DNA of 44,802 nt from assembly GCF_001279695.1 (NCBI RefSeq), contig NZ_LGDD01000327.1, forward strand, positions 1-44,802. Reading direction: 5' to 3'. Shown here piece by piece: positions 24,441 to 31,209 of this stretch. The notes beneath the pieces are model-generated. The model saw only the letters and a list, made by a program, of their open reading frames with translations. It was not told the DNA's origin and searched no databases. The stretch comes from Streptomyces sp. WM6378 (GTDB lineage: Bacteria > Actinomycetota > Actinomycetes > Streptomycetales > Streptomycetaceae). Position 1 is the stretch's first letter. Each line of letters opens with the position of its first letter. A program made the translations under genes and the position numbers.

Positions 24441-25295
24441 GTGAGAGGTCGAACGTGCCGGCCCGGGAGTTGCGGGAGCGGCGACGAGGGCAGGGTCTAC
24501 GCGCTGCCGGACGCACGCCTGCGGCCGGGCGTCGGGGCCTATCGCGGGTTCCGGCTGACCGGTGAGCGGCCGCGGGAGCGGCTCGTCGTACCGAGCGGGA
24601 AGGTGTCGCTGCTCATCGGGTTCGGGCACGAGATCCGCGTCGGCCCTGCCGGGCGGCACCCCGGTCGGACCGCCGTGCACACCTCGTTGGTGTCCGGCCT
24701 GCACACCCGGGCCAGGGTGCTCGGGCACGCGGGCCGGCTGCACGGGGTGGAGGTCACGCTCGCCCCCTGGGCCGCGCAGCGGATGTTCGGCACCCCGCTG
24801 GGCGAGCTCGCGGACACCGTGACCGACCCGGTCGACGTACTGGGCAGACGCGTGGAGGACCTGCGCGAGGCGCTGGCGGCGGCCCCCGACTGGCGCGAGC
24901 GGTTCGCGCTGCTGGACCGGACCCTGCTGCGGTGGTCCGCCGACGCGCGGCCCGCGCGGGAACCCGGCGCGCGCGGCGCCTGGGACCTGTTGGTCCGCAG
25001 CTCGGGGACGCTCCCCATCCGGGAGGTGGCGGCCAGGACCGGCTGGTCGATGGGCCATCTGGAGACGCTGTTCCGGCGGGAGTTCGGGCTCACGCCGAAG
25101 CGGGTCGCCAGGATCCTGCGGCTGCGCCGGGCGACCTGGCTGCTGACCACGGGAAGCCGGCCGGTGGACGCGGCCATCGCCTGCGGCTTCTACGACCAGT
25201 CGCATCTGAGCAGGGAGTTCACCGCCCTGACCGGCGTCACCCCGGGCCGCTTCCTGGCTGCCAGGGCCGACACCAGCGTGTGGCTCGCGGGGTGA
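24441..25295 (+). CDS. AraC-family transcriptional regulator
   Basis: A 284-aa regulator. The N-terminal ~165 residues are an AraC ligand-binding-like region (DUF6597-type, with RLVVPSGKVSLLIGFGH and LAPWAAQRMFGTPLGELAD). The C-terminal ~100 residues hold two helix-turn-helix units: LPIREVAARTGWSMGHLETL and VDAAIACGFYDQSHLSREF, followed by TGVTPGRFL, the AraC signature. GTG 24441 is used because GAGGAG lies just upstream. The target is unknown; no obvious target gene is adjacent except the prim-pol gene, which is convergent. Confidence 0.9.
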   Translation: MRGRTCRPGSCGSGDEGRVYALPDARLRPGVGAYRGFRLTGERPRERLVVPSGKVSLLIGFGHEIRVGPAGRHPGRTAVHTSLVSGLHTRARVLGHAGRLHGVEVTLAPWAAQRMFGTPLGELADTVTDPVDVLGRRVEDLREALAAAPDWRERFALLDRTLLRWSADARPAREPGARGAWDLLVRSSGTLPIREVAARTGWSMGHLETLFRREFGLTPKRVARILRLRRATWLLTTGSRPVDAAIACGFYDQSHLSREFTALTGVTPGRFLAARADTSVWLAG

Positions 25296-25638
25296 ACAAC
25301 CAGTCGGCCGCCCCGGGTTTGGAACGTACGCGACCGCCAAGTGACGGCCTTGCCCAGTCACCTCCGTGGGGACCCGCGATTTTGTCCAAGACTCAATGGC
25401 GGGGCGGATGTCAGAGTTCCCGGTACGGGGACGGACTTCCCGTCCGGGCGAGCTGGTGGGGTCGTGCTCCCAGCTGATCAGGACGCGTCCGAAGCCGGCC
25501 GGCGCACGGGAGGCTCCTCGGGGGAAGCCTTCTGTGCGCCCGGCCGGGCCACGTACCGAAGACGCGCCCACCGGGCCGAGCACCCAGGAGGGCCGCGCCG
25601 GGCCCGGCCCCGTCACCCGGCCCCGTCACCGGGCCCCG
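25296..25638. other. convergent intergenic gap with short repeats
   Basis: 343 bp between the AraC gene and the convergent prim-pol gene. No gene is recognised. Three tandem copies of about GGCCCCGTCACCGG lie at 25616-25646, overlapping the end of the prim-pol gene. Confidence 0.6.
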
Positions 25639-25646
25639 TCACCGGG
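25616..25646. repeat. three tandem GGCCCCGTCACC(C/G)GG units
   Basis: The unit CCCCGTCACC occurs three times in about 30 bp; the last copy contains the prim-pol stop codon. Possibly slippage-generated. Confidence 0.55.
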
Positions 25647-26502
25647 ACATGGTCATCCGGGCCGCCGACGCGATCGTGGCGAGGGCCTCGCGTTCGGTGA
25701 GCCCGGTACGCATCGCGGCGGAGGCGAGCGCCCCCGTGAGCTCCTCGCCGATGCCGTTCTCGTACGCGCGGCACGCCGCCCAGAACAGCCGGGTGTTGCG
25801 CTGGCCCTCATGGGCGGCCAGCACGAACTGGACCAGGCCCTGCCCCTGGTGATCACCGTGCTGCTGGGGGTGATGAGGGCGCGCGGGAGGTGTGAGCAGG
25901 TCGAGAAGTGCGCCTGGGCAGGGGGCGGGGCCGAGGTGGGCGGTGCCGGGCGCGAGGCGGTAGACGCCCCGGGTGCTCAGCGAACCGGGCCCGACCAAAT
26001 AGCCGCCGGCGCCCCGGATGTCGATGCCGGGGGCGAGGCGGCTCGCGGAGTTCGGCACGACCGCGCCGGGCGGACCGGTCAGCCAGATGTGCCGCCCCCC
26101 GCTCGGAGTGATCACGACCACGGTCTCGGGGATTGTGAACAGGTGCCGCAGGGCCAGGTGTTGGAGCGCCGCCGTCGCATCGGCCGCCGGGGGTTTGGTG
26201 TCGAGGTCGATGCCTATGAGGTGGTGCGGCGGCCGGCCGCAGGCGATGCCGTAACCGGTGGCCCAGGGCGCGGCCGCGAACAGGGCGCGCACCGCGGCCG
26301 GGTCGGTGGTGGCGTCGTGCACCCCGTGCCCCGTGAGCCCGCACTCGCCCCGGCAGAGCGCCGGCTGGGGGTCCTCCCGGTGTGGCGAGGGGAGGGCGGG
26401 GAGCTTGGTGCGGGACAGCGGGATGACGGGCAGGCCGCGCTCGGCGGCGGACAGGGCGTGGGCGAGGGCCAGGGTGGCGGCCTGCCGGTCGATGGTGGCC
26501 AT
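25639..26502 (-). CDS. bifunctional DNA primase/polymerase (prim-pol domain)
   Basis: A 287-aa archaeo-eukaryotic-primase-like protein. The prim-pol domain has the early RGLPVIPLSRTKLPAL strand, a Cys/His segment (LCRGECGLTGHGVHDATTD), the catalytic DxD in HLIGIDLDTKP, the third site in TPSGGRHIWLTG (His), and GIDIRGAGGYLVGPGS. All catalytic positions are kept, unlike the related protein at 18040-18702. The C-terminal helical part (~210-287) resembles the small domain that follows prim-pol in Streptomyces proteins. No helicase is fused. ATG 26502 is chosen because the domain begins right after it; the frame is open further upstream. Palindromes at 26513-26522 and 26529-26545 sit just before the start. 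Confidence 0.9.
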   Translation of the reverse strand: MATIDRQAATLALAHALSAAERGLPVIPLSRTKLPALPSPHREDPQPALCRGECGLTGHGVHDATTDPAAVRALFAAAPWATGYGIACGRPPHHLIGIDLDTKPPAADATAALQHLALRHLFTIPETVVVITPSGGRHIWLTGPPGAVVPNSASRLAPGIDIRGAGGYLVGPGSLSTRGVYRLAPGTAHLGPAPCPGALLDLLTPPARPHHPQQHGDHQGQGLVQFVLAAHEGQRNTRLFWAACRAYENGIGEELTGALASAAMRTGLTEREALATIASAARMTMSR

Positions 26503-26512
26503 GGCTCCATGT

Positions 26513-26522
26513 TCGTACGAAT
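26513..26522. promoter_or_regulatory. TTCGTACGAA palindrome upstream of prim-pol
   Basis: A perfect 10-bp palindrome starting 11 bp upstream of the prim-pol ATG. Flanking GTTCG/CGAAT bases recall the half-sites of SOS boxes, but no full LexA site (GAAC-N4-GTTC) is present. Confidence 0.35.
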
Positions 26523-26528
26523 GTTCGA

Positions 26529-26545
26529 GAAAGGGAATCCCTTTC
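26529..26545. promoter_or_regulatory. perfect palindrome upstream of prim-pol
   Basis: GAAAGGGAATCCCTTTC is a perfect 8-bp inverted repeat around one base, 27 bp before the prim-pol start. Its AT-rich arms and place suggest an operator. Confidence 0.45.
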
Positions 26546-26951
26546 GGGAGTGACCGGCACGACTCGGGGTGCCTACGGGAGGGTCGGCGCGACGATCCGG
26601 TGCCGTATCGGTGTCCTCCGGGCGAGTTTTCGATGGCGGCCAAAGGTTGGCCGAATCCGAGCCGAAACGGTTCTTCTCTTGCGCGGGGGCGGCTCCGGCG
26701 CTCGTGATCCAGCCGTGGCCAGAGCTTTGGGAGCGCATTGAGGGTTTATCGACATGTCCTCACGCTTGCGGGCGAAAGATGCCGCGGTGACTGGTTCGCC
26801 GGGGATTCGGTGGGCAACTCTGATCCCGCGACGTCGTCACAGCGTCCGGGGCGGTCGGCCAACTGCCTTGGACCAGGGCGCACTTACGGCCAGTAGGTGC
26901 GACCTGGAACGAGCCGAACTACCCGTACTTCTGGTTCCTGGAGGAATTGAC
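26546..26951. other. upstream region of the small secreted protein gene
   Basis: About 400 bp. The plus-strand frame is open from 26754, but its residues show no signal or domain before the signal peptide at 26952. GGAGG at 26940-26944 is the ribosome-binding site of the gene at 26952. Nothing else recognised. Confidence 0.5.
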
Positions 26952-27263
26952 ATGGCAAGCATCCGTACCGCCCGCGTCCTCGCCGCCGTTGCCGCGCTGC
27001 CTCTCGCCGCTGCCCTCTTCTCGGGTGTGGCCACCGCCGACAACGGCGCCATCGCGGGCCACGGATCGAACGCGGCGGTAGCCACCGTCAGCGGCAGTGG
27101 GGTCGGCCACAACAACAGTGGGAATTCGTCCACCACGCAGCAGCAGGCCGTCGGAGCCGGTGCCACCAACCAGAGCAACACGGCCCAGGTGAACGGCTCG
27201 GCATTCACGTCGATCAACCAGGGCAACGGGAACGTCGCCGTGAACTTCTCCCGTCTGTGGTGA
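26952..27263 (+). CDS. small secreted N/Q/S-rich protein
   Basis: A 103-aa protein. The signal peptide (residues 1-29) ends ATADNGA, cleaved near TA-DN. The ~74-residue mature chain has no Cys and is rich in Asn, Gln, Ser, Gly and Val: GHNNSGNSSTTQQQAVGAG, then TNQSNTAQVNG and SINQGNGNVAVNFSRLW. The last part resembles the spacing of curlin repeats (Q-x-G-x-G-N-x-A), so an aggregating surface protein is possible. It is not a chaplin or rodlin by motif. ATG 26952 has GGAGG 7 bp upstream, and a strong hairpin follows at 27305-27346. It is a stand-alone gene. Confidence 0.85.
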   Translation: MASIRTARVLAAVAALPLAAALFSGVATADNGAIAGHGSNAAVATVSGSGVGHNNSGNSSTTQQQAVGAGATNQSNTAQVNGSAFTSINQGNGNVAVNFSRLW

Positions 27264-27304
27264 GCCGCCTCCCCTGGCGCGGGGTCCGGTCCATGGGGTG
27301 ATCG

Positions 27305-27346
27305 GCGGCCCGGGTGACAGTGCTTCGGCACGGTCACCCGGGCCGC
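27305..27346 (+). terminator. long hairpin with TTCG loop
   Basis: Arms 27305-27318 and 27333-27346 pair over 14 bp. After one unpaired base on each side an inner GTGC/GCAC stem closes a TTCG tetraloop (27324-27327). It ends the small secreted-protein gene and insulates the acyl-CoA operon. Confidence 0.85.
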
Positions 27347-27383
27347 TCGCGTGTGCCCGGCGATTCGTCCGTCGCCCGGGGCA

Positions 27384-27389
27384 TTGACA
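27384..27389 (+). promoter_or_regulatory. possible -35 element of the acyl-CoA operon
   Basis: TTGACA, an exact consensus -35, 17 bp upstream of position 27407. No good -10 is seen at the expected spacing (GGACAG/GACAGT), so the promoter may need an activator or be of another class. The palindrome at 27401-27417 would overlap it. Confidence 0.35.
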
Positions 27390-27400
27390 GCGAGGCTGAA

Positions 27401-27417
27401 TCTGACGGACAGTCAGA
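27401..27417. promoter_or_regulatory. TetR-type operator candidate of the acyl-CoA operon
   Basis: TCTGAC-N5-GTCAGA (27401-27406 and 27412-27417), a perfect 6-bp inverted repeat, lies 80 bp before the first gene of the operon. TGAC/GTCA half-sites are common for TetR regulators of acyl-CoA metabolism. No tetR gene lies in the window. Confidence 0.5.
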
Positions 27418-27497
27418 AACCCTGATCCGTAGATCTGCCCGGTCCCGCGCGCGGGCGGATCGGCGGAGTCGTCCGTACGCACGGAAAGGCCGCCGTC

Positions 27498-28661
27498 GTG
27501 CACCTCGCCCCGACCGAGCGCCAGCAGCGGCTGCGCGCCGAACTCCGCACGTACTTCGCCCGCTTGATGCCCGACGGGCCGCCGCTCGGGGCGGGCCCGG
27601 ACGAGCAGCGAGCGCTGCTGCGCCGGATCGGCGCCGACGGGCTGCTGGGCCTCGGCTGGCCCGTCGAGTACGGCGGCCAGGGGCGCGGCCCCGACGAGCA
27701 GTTCGTCTTCTTCGACGAGGCCTACCGGGCGGGCGCACCCGTCTCGATGGTCACCCTGAACACGGTCGGCCCGACCCTGATGAAGTACGGGACCGCCGAG
27801 CAGAAGGCGTACTTCCTGCCCAGGATCCTCAGCGGCGACCTCGTGTTCGCCATCGGCTACAGCGAACCGGAGGCCGGCACCGACCTCGCCTCGCTGCGGA
27901 CCAGGGCGGTGAGGGACGAGGAATCCTGGGTGGTGGACGGGCAGAAGATCTTCACCTCCAACGCGCAGAACGCCGACTGGATCTGGCTCGCCTGCCGCAC
28001 GGACCTCAACGCGCCCAAGCACAAAGGGATTTCGATCATCCTGGTGCCGACCGGCGCACCCGGCTTCTCGTGGACCCCGATCGAGACGGTCGGCGGCCTG
28101 ACCACCACGGCGACGTACTACGACGGCATCCGGGTGCCGCTGGGAAACCTGGTCGGCGAGGAGAACGCGGGCTGGGGGCTGATCACCAATCAGCTCAACC
28201 ACGAGCGGGTCGCGCTGGCCGCGATCGGCATGCAGGCCGAGGACTTCTACGACGCGGCGCTCGCGTATGCGTGTACGCCCGATCCGGTGACTTCGCGGCG
28301 CCCGGTTGACCACGGATGGGTGAAGGCGAAGGTGGCCGCCACGCATGCCCGGCTGGCGGTGAATCGCCTGCTCAGCTGGCGTTTGGTGGGCGATGTGGGG
28401 GCCGGGATCCTCGCGCCCGGAGACGCCAGCGGCGTGAAGTTCACGGGAACGGAGTCCGCGGTCGAAACGTATCGAATGTGTCGGGAAATCGTGGGGGACG
28501 CGGGCCTGATCAGGGGAGGTTCGCCCGGCGCCTTCGGGGACGGGGAGCTGGAGCGGATGAACCGGGCGGCACAGATCAACACGTTCGGGGGCGGGGTGAG
28601 CGAGGTGCAGCGGGAGATCGTCGCGACGATGCGGCTCGGGATGAAACGGGGGAAGAGGTGA
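27498..28661 (+). CDS. acyl-CoA dehydrogenase (FadE29/ChsE2-like)
   Basis: A 387-aa flavoenzyme introducing a 2,3-double bond in an acyl-CoA. FAD- and substrate-binding segments are visible: IGYSEPEAGTDLASL (middle beta domain) and WVVDGQKIFTSNAQNADWIW. The NHERVAL segment near residue 236 holds a Glu matching the catalytic Glu of FadE29. The C-terminus reads NTFGGGVSEVQREIVATM. In mycobacteria FadE29 pairs with FadE28 as an alpha2beta2 dehydrogenase for the 3-carbon steroid side chain; the second subunit is encoded downstream here. GTG 27498 has GGAAAGG 8 bp upstream. The stop overlaps the next start in GTGA. Confidence 0.93.
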   Translation: MHLAPTERQQRLRAELRTYFARLMPDGPPLGAGPDEQRALLRRIGADGLLGLGWPVEYGGQGRGPDEQFVFFDEAYRAGAPVSMVTLNTVGPTLMKYGTAEQKAYFLPRILSGDLVFAIGYSEPEAGTDLASLRTRAVRDEESWVVDGQKIFTSNAQNADWIWLACRTDLNAPKHKGISIILVPTGAPGFSWTPIETVGGLTTTATYYDGIRVPLGNLVGEENAGWGLITNQLNHERVALAAIGMQAEDFYDAALAYACTPDPVTSRRPVDHGWVKAKVAATHARLAVNRLLSWRLVGDVGAGILAPGDASGVKFTGTESAVETYRMCREIVGDAGLIRGGSPGAFGDGELERMNRAAQINTFGGGVSEVQREIVATMRLGMKRGKR

Positions 28662-29629
28662 GCGGGGTGAACGAGGCGGATTTCCTTGGCCGGTTGAAGA
28701 AGTTCGAGGGGCAGCCGGCGGCGACCGCGGGGGTCGGCAAGGACCTCGTCAACGAGCCGATGATCAGGCACTGGTGCGAGGCGATGGGCGACAGCCATGC
28801 CGCGTATACGGGGCCGGACGCGATAGCGCCGCCGACCATGCTCCAGGCGTGGACGATGGGCGGCCTCTCCGGGCACGGCGACGGCACGGGCCGCACCTCC
28901 GGCTACGACGAGCTGTTCGAGCTGCTCGACGGCGCCGGATTCACCTCGGTGGTGGCGACGGACTGCGAGCAGGAGTACGTCCGTGACCTGCGGCCGGGCG
29001 ACCGCATCACGTACGACGCGGTGATCGAGACAGTGTCGGAGCGCAAGACCACCAAGCTGGGGACGGGGCACTTCGTCACCACGCGGATGGACGTCTCGGC
29101 GGACGGCGAGCTCGCGGGCACACATCGTTTCCGCATTCTCAAGTACGCGCCTGTGCAACGGAGTTCGCGTCCTCCTGAGGAGGGGCTCGCCCGGGCTGAG
29201 GGGAGGGAGGCGGGTGAGGCGCCTTCGCGAGCCATGCGCCCCAGGCCGGTCATCAACCGGGACAACGCCGGGTTCTGGGCGGGCGTCGCCGAGCACCGGC
29301 TGCTGATCCAGCGCTGCGAGGACTGTGCGGAGCCGCGTTTCCCCTGGCTGCCGGGGTGCAACGCCTGCGGGTCGCAGCGATGGGACACGGTCGAGTCGAG
29401 CGGCAGCGGGACCGTCTTCTCGTACGTCGTGATGCACCATCCGCCCTTCCCCGCCTTCGACCCGCCCTATGCGGTGGGCCTGGTCGAGCTCGCGGAGGGC
29501 GTGCGGATCATCAGCAACGTGGTCGGGGTGGCGCCGGACGAGGTGCGGATCGGAATGCCGGTGCGGCTCGAATTCCTGCGGGTGGACGACGAGTTGGAGC
29601 TCCCCGTGTTCCGGGCGGAGGCGGCCTGA
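28658..29629 (+). CDS. MaoC hydratase-DUF35 fusion (ChsH2-like)
   Basis: A 323-aa two-domain protein. Residues ~5-170 form a MaoC-like hot-dog fold (FLGRLKKFEGQPA..., IAPPTMLQAWTMGG, CEQEYVRDLRPGDRITYDA). A charged linker follows (~170-200). The DUF35 domain (~205-323) starts with its rubredoxin-like zinc ribbon CEDC...CNAC and continues as an OB fold (SGSGTVFSYVVMHH...). In M. tuberculosis the same architecture, ChsH2, forms the enoyl-CoA hydratase with ChsH1, while its DUF35 part activates the aldolase Ltp2. GTG 28658 is chosen for the GTGA overlap with the dehydrogenase stop; another GTG lies at 28667. The stop TGA shares its A with the next ATG. Confidence 0.93.
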   Translation: MSGVNEADFLGRLKKFEGQPAATAGVGKDLVNEPMIRHWCEAMGDSHAAYTGPDAIAPPTMLQAWTMGGLSGHGDGTGRTSGYDELFELLDGAGFTSVVATDCEQEYVRDLRPGDRITYDAVIETVSERKTTKLGTGHFVTTRMDVSADGELAGTHRFRILKYAPVQRSSRPPEEGLARAEGREAGEAPSRAMRPRPVINRDNAGFWAGVAEHRLLIQRCEDCAEPRFPWLPGCNACGSQRWDTVESSGSGTVFSYVVMHHPPFPAFDPPYAVGLVELAEGVRIISNVVGVAPDEVRIGMPVRLEFLRVDDELELPVFRAEAA

Positions 29630-31209
29630 TGGACTTCACGCCCACCGAGGAGCAGTCGGCCGTCTCGGAGCTCGCCGGGCAGATCTTCGGCGACCTCTCG
29701 ACGCACGAGCGGCTCGCCGCGGCCGGTACGGGCACCGACGCCGAGCTGTGGAAGGCGCTGTGTGGGACCGGCCTCGTGGCGGCCGTCGAGGAGGTCGGCC
29801 TCCTCGGCCTGGTCCTCGCCCTGGAGGAGCAGGGCAGGACGACCGCGCAGGTGCCGTTCGCGGCGAGCTGTGTCTACGGAGTGCTCGCGCTCACGGCGCA
29901 CGGCACGGCCGAACAGCGCGACCGGCTGCTGCCCGCCCTGCGTGAGGGCAGCGCGGTGGCGACCGGAGCGTTCCCCGCGTCGGCCGGCCGCGTACGGGCA
30001 ACGACAGCTGGCGAGTTGACCGGGGCCGTGCCGCTCGTGCCGTGGCTGCGGGACGCCACCCATGTGCTGGTCCCTGACGCGGAACGCGGCCTGTGGCTGG
30101 TGCGGGTCGCCGACGCGGGGGCCGAGCCGGTGGAGACGACCGCACCCTGGGCGGCCGGGCGGCTCACGCTCGACGGCACCCCGGCCGAGCGGGTGGGCGG
30201 GGCGGAGGCGTACGAGGACGTGCTGGCCACCGCGCGGACGGCGTTCGCCGGGCTACAGGCCGGTGTGTGCGCGGGCTCGCTGGCCAGGGCGGTCCGGCAC
30301 ACCACGACCCGGGAGCAGTTCGGGCGCCCGCTCTCCACCAATCAGGGCGTGCTGCTGCGCGCGGCCGACGCGTACATGGACACCGAGGCGATACGGGTCA
30401 CCTCCTACGAGGCGGCCTGGCGGCGGGACGAGGGGCTGCCGTACGGGACGCATGCGCTGACGGCGGCCTGGTGGGCGTCCGAGGCGGGTACCCGAGTCGT
30501 GCACGCGGGCCAGCATCTGCACGGCGGCCTCGGCGCGGACCTGGAACACCCCGTCCACCGGCACTTCCTGTGGGGGCGGCAGCTCGATGCGTATCTGGGG
30601 TGCGGGGGTGAACTCCTAGCGGAATTGGGTGAGTTGATCGTGAGGGAGAGGCTGGCGGAGACGTCCGCGGGACGCCCGTCGGTGGGGGGGATCCGACATC
30701 GGAGAGGGGGTGGGGGCGTGAAGGCCGGAGACGAGCTGGCGCCGCTGGAGATCCCGATCACCCGGACGCTGATCGTGGCCGGGGCGGTGGCCTCCCGCGA
30801 CTACCAGGACGTGCACCACGACGCGGAGATCGCGCGTGAGAAGGGGTCCCCGGACATCTTCATGAACATCCTGACCACCAACGGCCTGGTCGGCCGGTAC
30901 ATCACCGACCACTTCGGGCCGGCGGCCAGGCTGCGGTCGGTGAGGATACGACTCGGTGCGCCCAACTACCCGGGGGACACCATGACGTTGACCGGCACGG
31001 TGACGGCCGTGGCGGGGGAGGTCGCGGAGGTGCGGGTGATCGGGGCGAACGGGCTGGGCCATCACGTCACCGGCACGGTGCGGGTGGCTGTCCCCGAGCC
31101 TTCCGGGCCCGCTGGGCGCGCTGAGGCCGCTGGAGCTGCCGGGACCCGTGGGACGCCCGGGGGCACCGCGCAGGCCGCGCATGCCGCTTGTTCCGGGGGT
31201 GAGTCATGA
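29629..31209 (+). CDS. acyl-CoA dehydrogenase (FadE28-like) joined in frame to MaoC hydratase (ChsH1-like)
   Basis: One 526-aa reading frame with two enzymes. Residues 1-~355 are an acyl-CoA dehydrogenase: MDFTPTEEQSAVSELA start, TTREQFGRPLSTNQ, and QHLHGGLGADLEHPVHRHF near the C-terminus, as in FadE28. Residues ~364-526 (from VKAGDELAPLEIPITR) are a MaoC fold with SRDYQDVHHD and the hydratase motif context, as in ChsH1, then a Pro/Ala/Gly tail. In mycobacteria these are separate genes. The joining segment GGIRHRRGGGG is coded by G-runs (7 G at 30684-30690). With one G fewer the dehydrogenase would stop at TGA 30719-30721, overlapping a GTG start at 30718 exactly as at the other junctions. 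So this is either a real fusion or a homopolymer error. Confidence 0.85.
   Translation: MDFTPTEEQSAVSELAGQIFGDLSTHERLAAAGTGTDAELWKALCGTGLVAAVEEVGLLGLVLALEEQGRTTAQVPFAASCVYGVLALTAHGTAEQRDRLLPALREGSAVATGAFPASAGRVRATTAGELTGAVPLVPWLRDATHVLVPDAERGLWLVRVADAGAEPVETTAPWAAGRLTLDGTPAERVGGAEAYEDVLATARTAFAGLQAGVCAGSLARAVRHTTTREQFGRPLSTNQGVLLRAADAYMDTEAIRVTSYEAAWRRDEGLPYGTHALTAAWWASEAGTRVVHAGQHLHGGLGADLEHPVHRHFLWGRQLDAYLGCGGELLAELGELIVRERLAETSAGRPSVGGIRHRRGGGGVKAGDELAPLEIPITRTLIVAGAVASRDYQDVHHDAEIAREKGSPDIFMNILTTNGLVGRYITDHFGPAARLRSVRIRLGAPNYPGDTMTLTGTVTAVAGEVAEVRVIGANGLGHHVTGTVRVAVPEPSGPAGRAEAAGAAGTRGTPGGTAQAAHAACSGGES
30718..31209 (+). other. MaoC (ChsH1-like) part, possible separate start
   Basis: GTG 30718 (VKAGDELAPLEIP) follows GGAGAGGGGG and could start the MaoC hydratase independently, giving 163 aa, the normal length for a single-domain MaoC plus tail. 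The stop TGA 31207-31209 overlaps the ATG of the next gene. See the fusion entry. Confidence 0.6.

Noticed and set aside
24201..25616. 471-aa minus-strand frame over the AraC gene
   Set aside because: Shadow frame, Pro/Gly/Arg-rich, crosses the tRNA-Ser terminator; the plus-strand AraC signature is unambiguous.
26513..26522. LexA/SOS box before the prim-pol gene
   Set aside because: Half-sites are present but not in the GAAC-N4-GTTC arrangement.
26952..27263. Chaplin or rodlin
   Set aside because: No chaplin motif with its two Cys and no rodlin similarity; only the small size and export signal fit.
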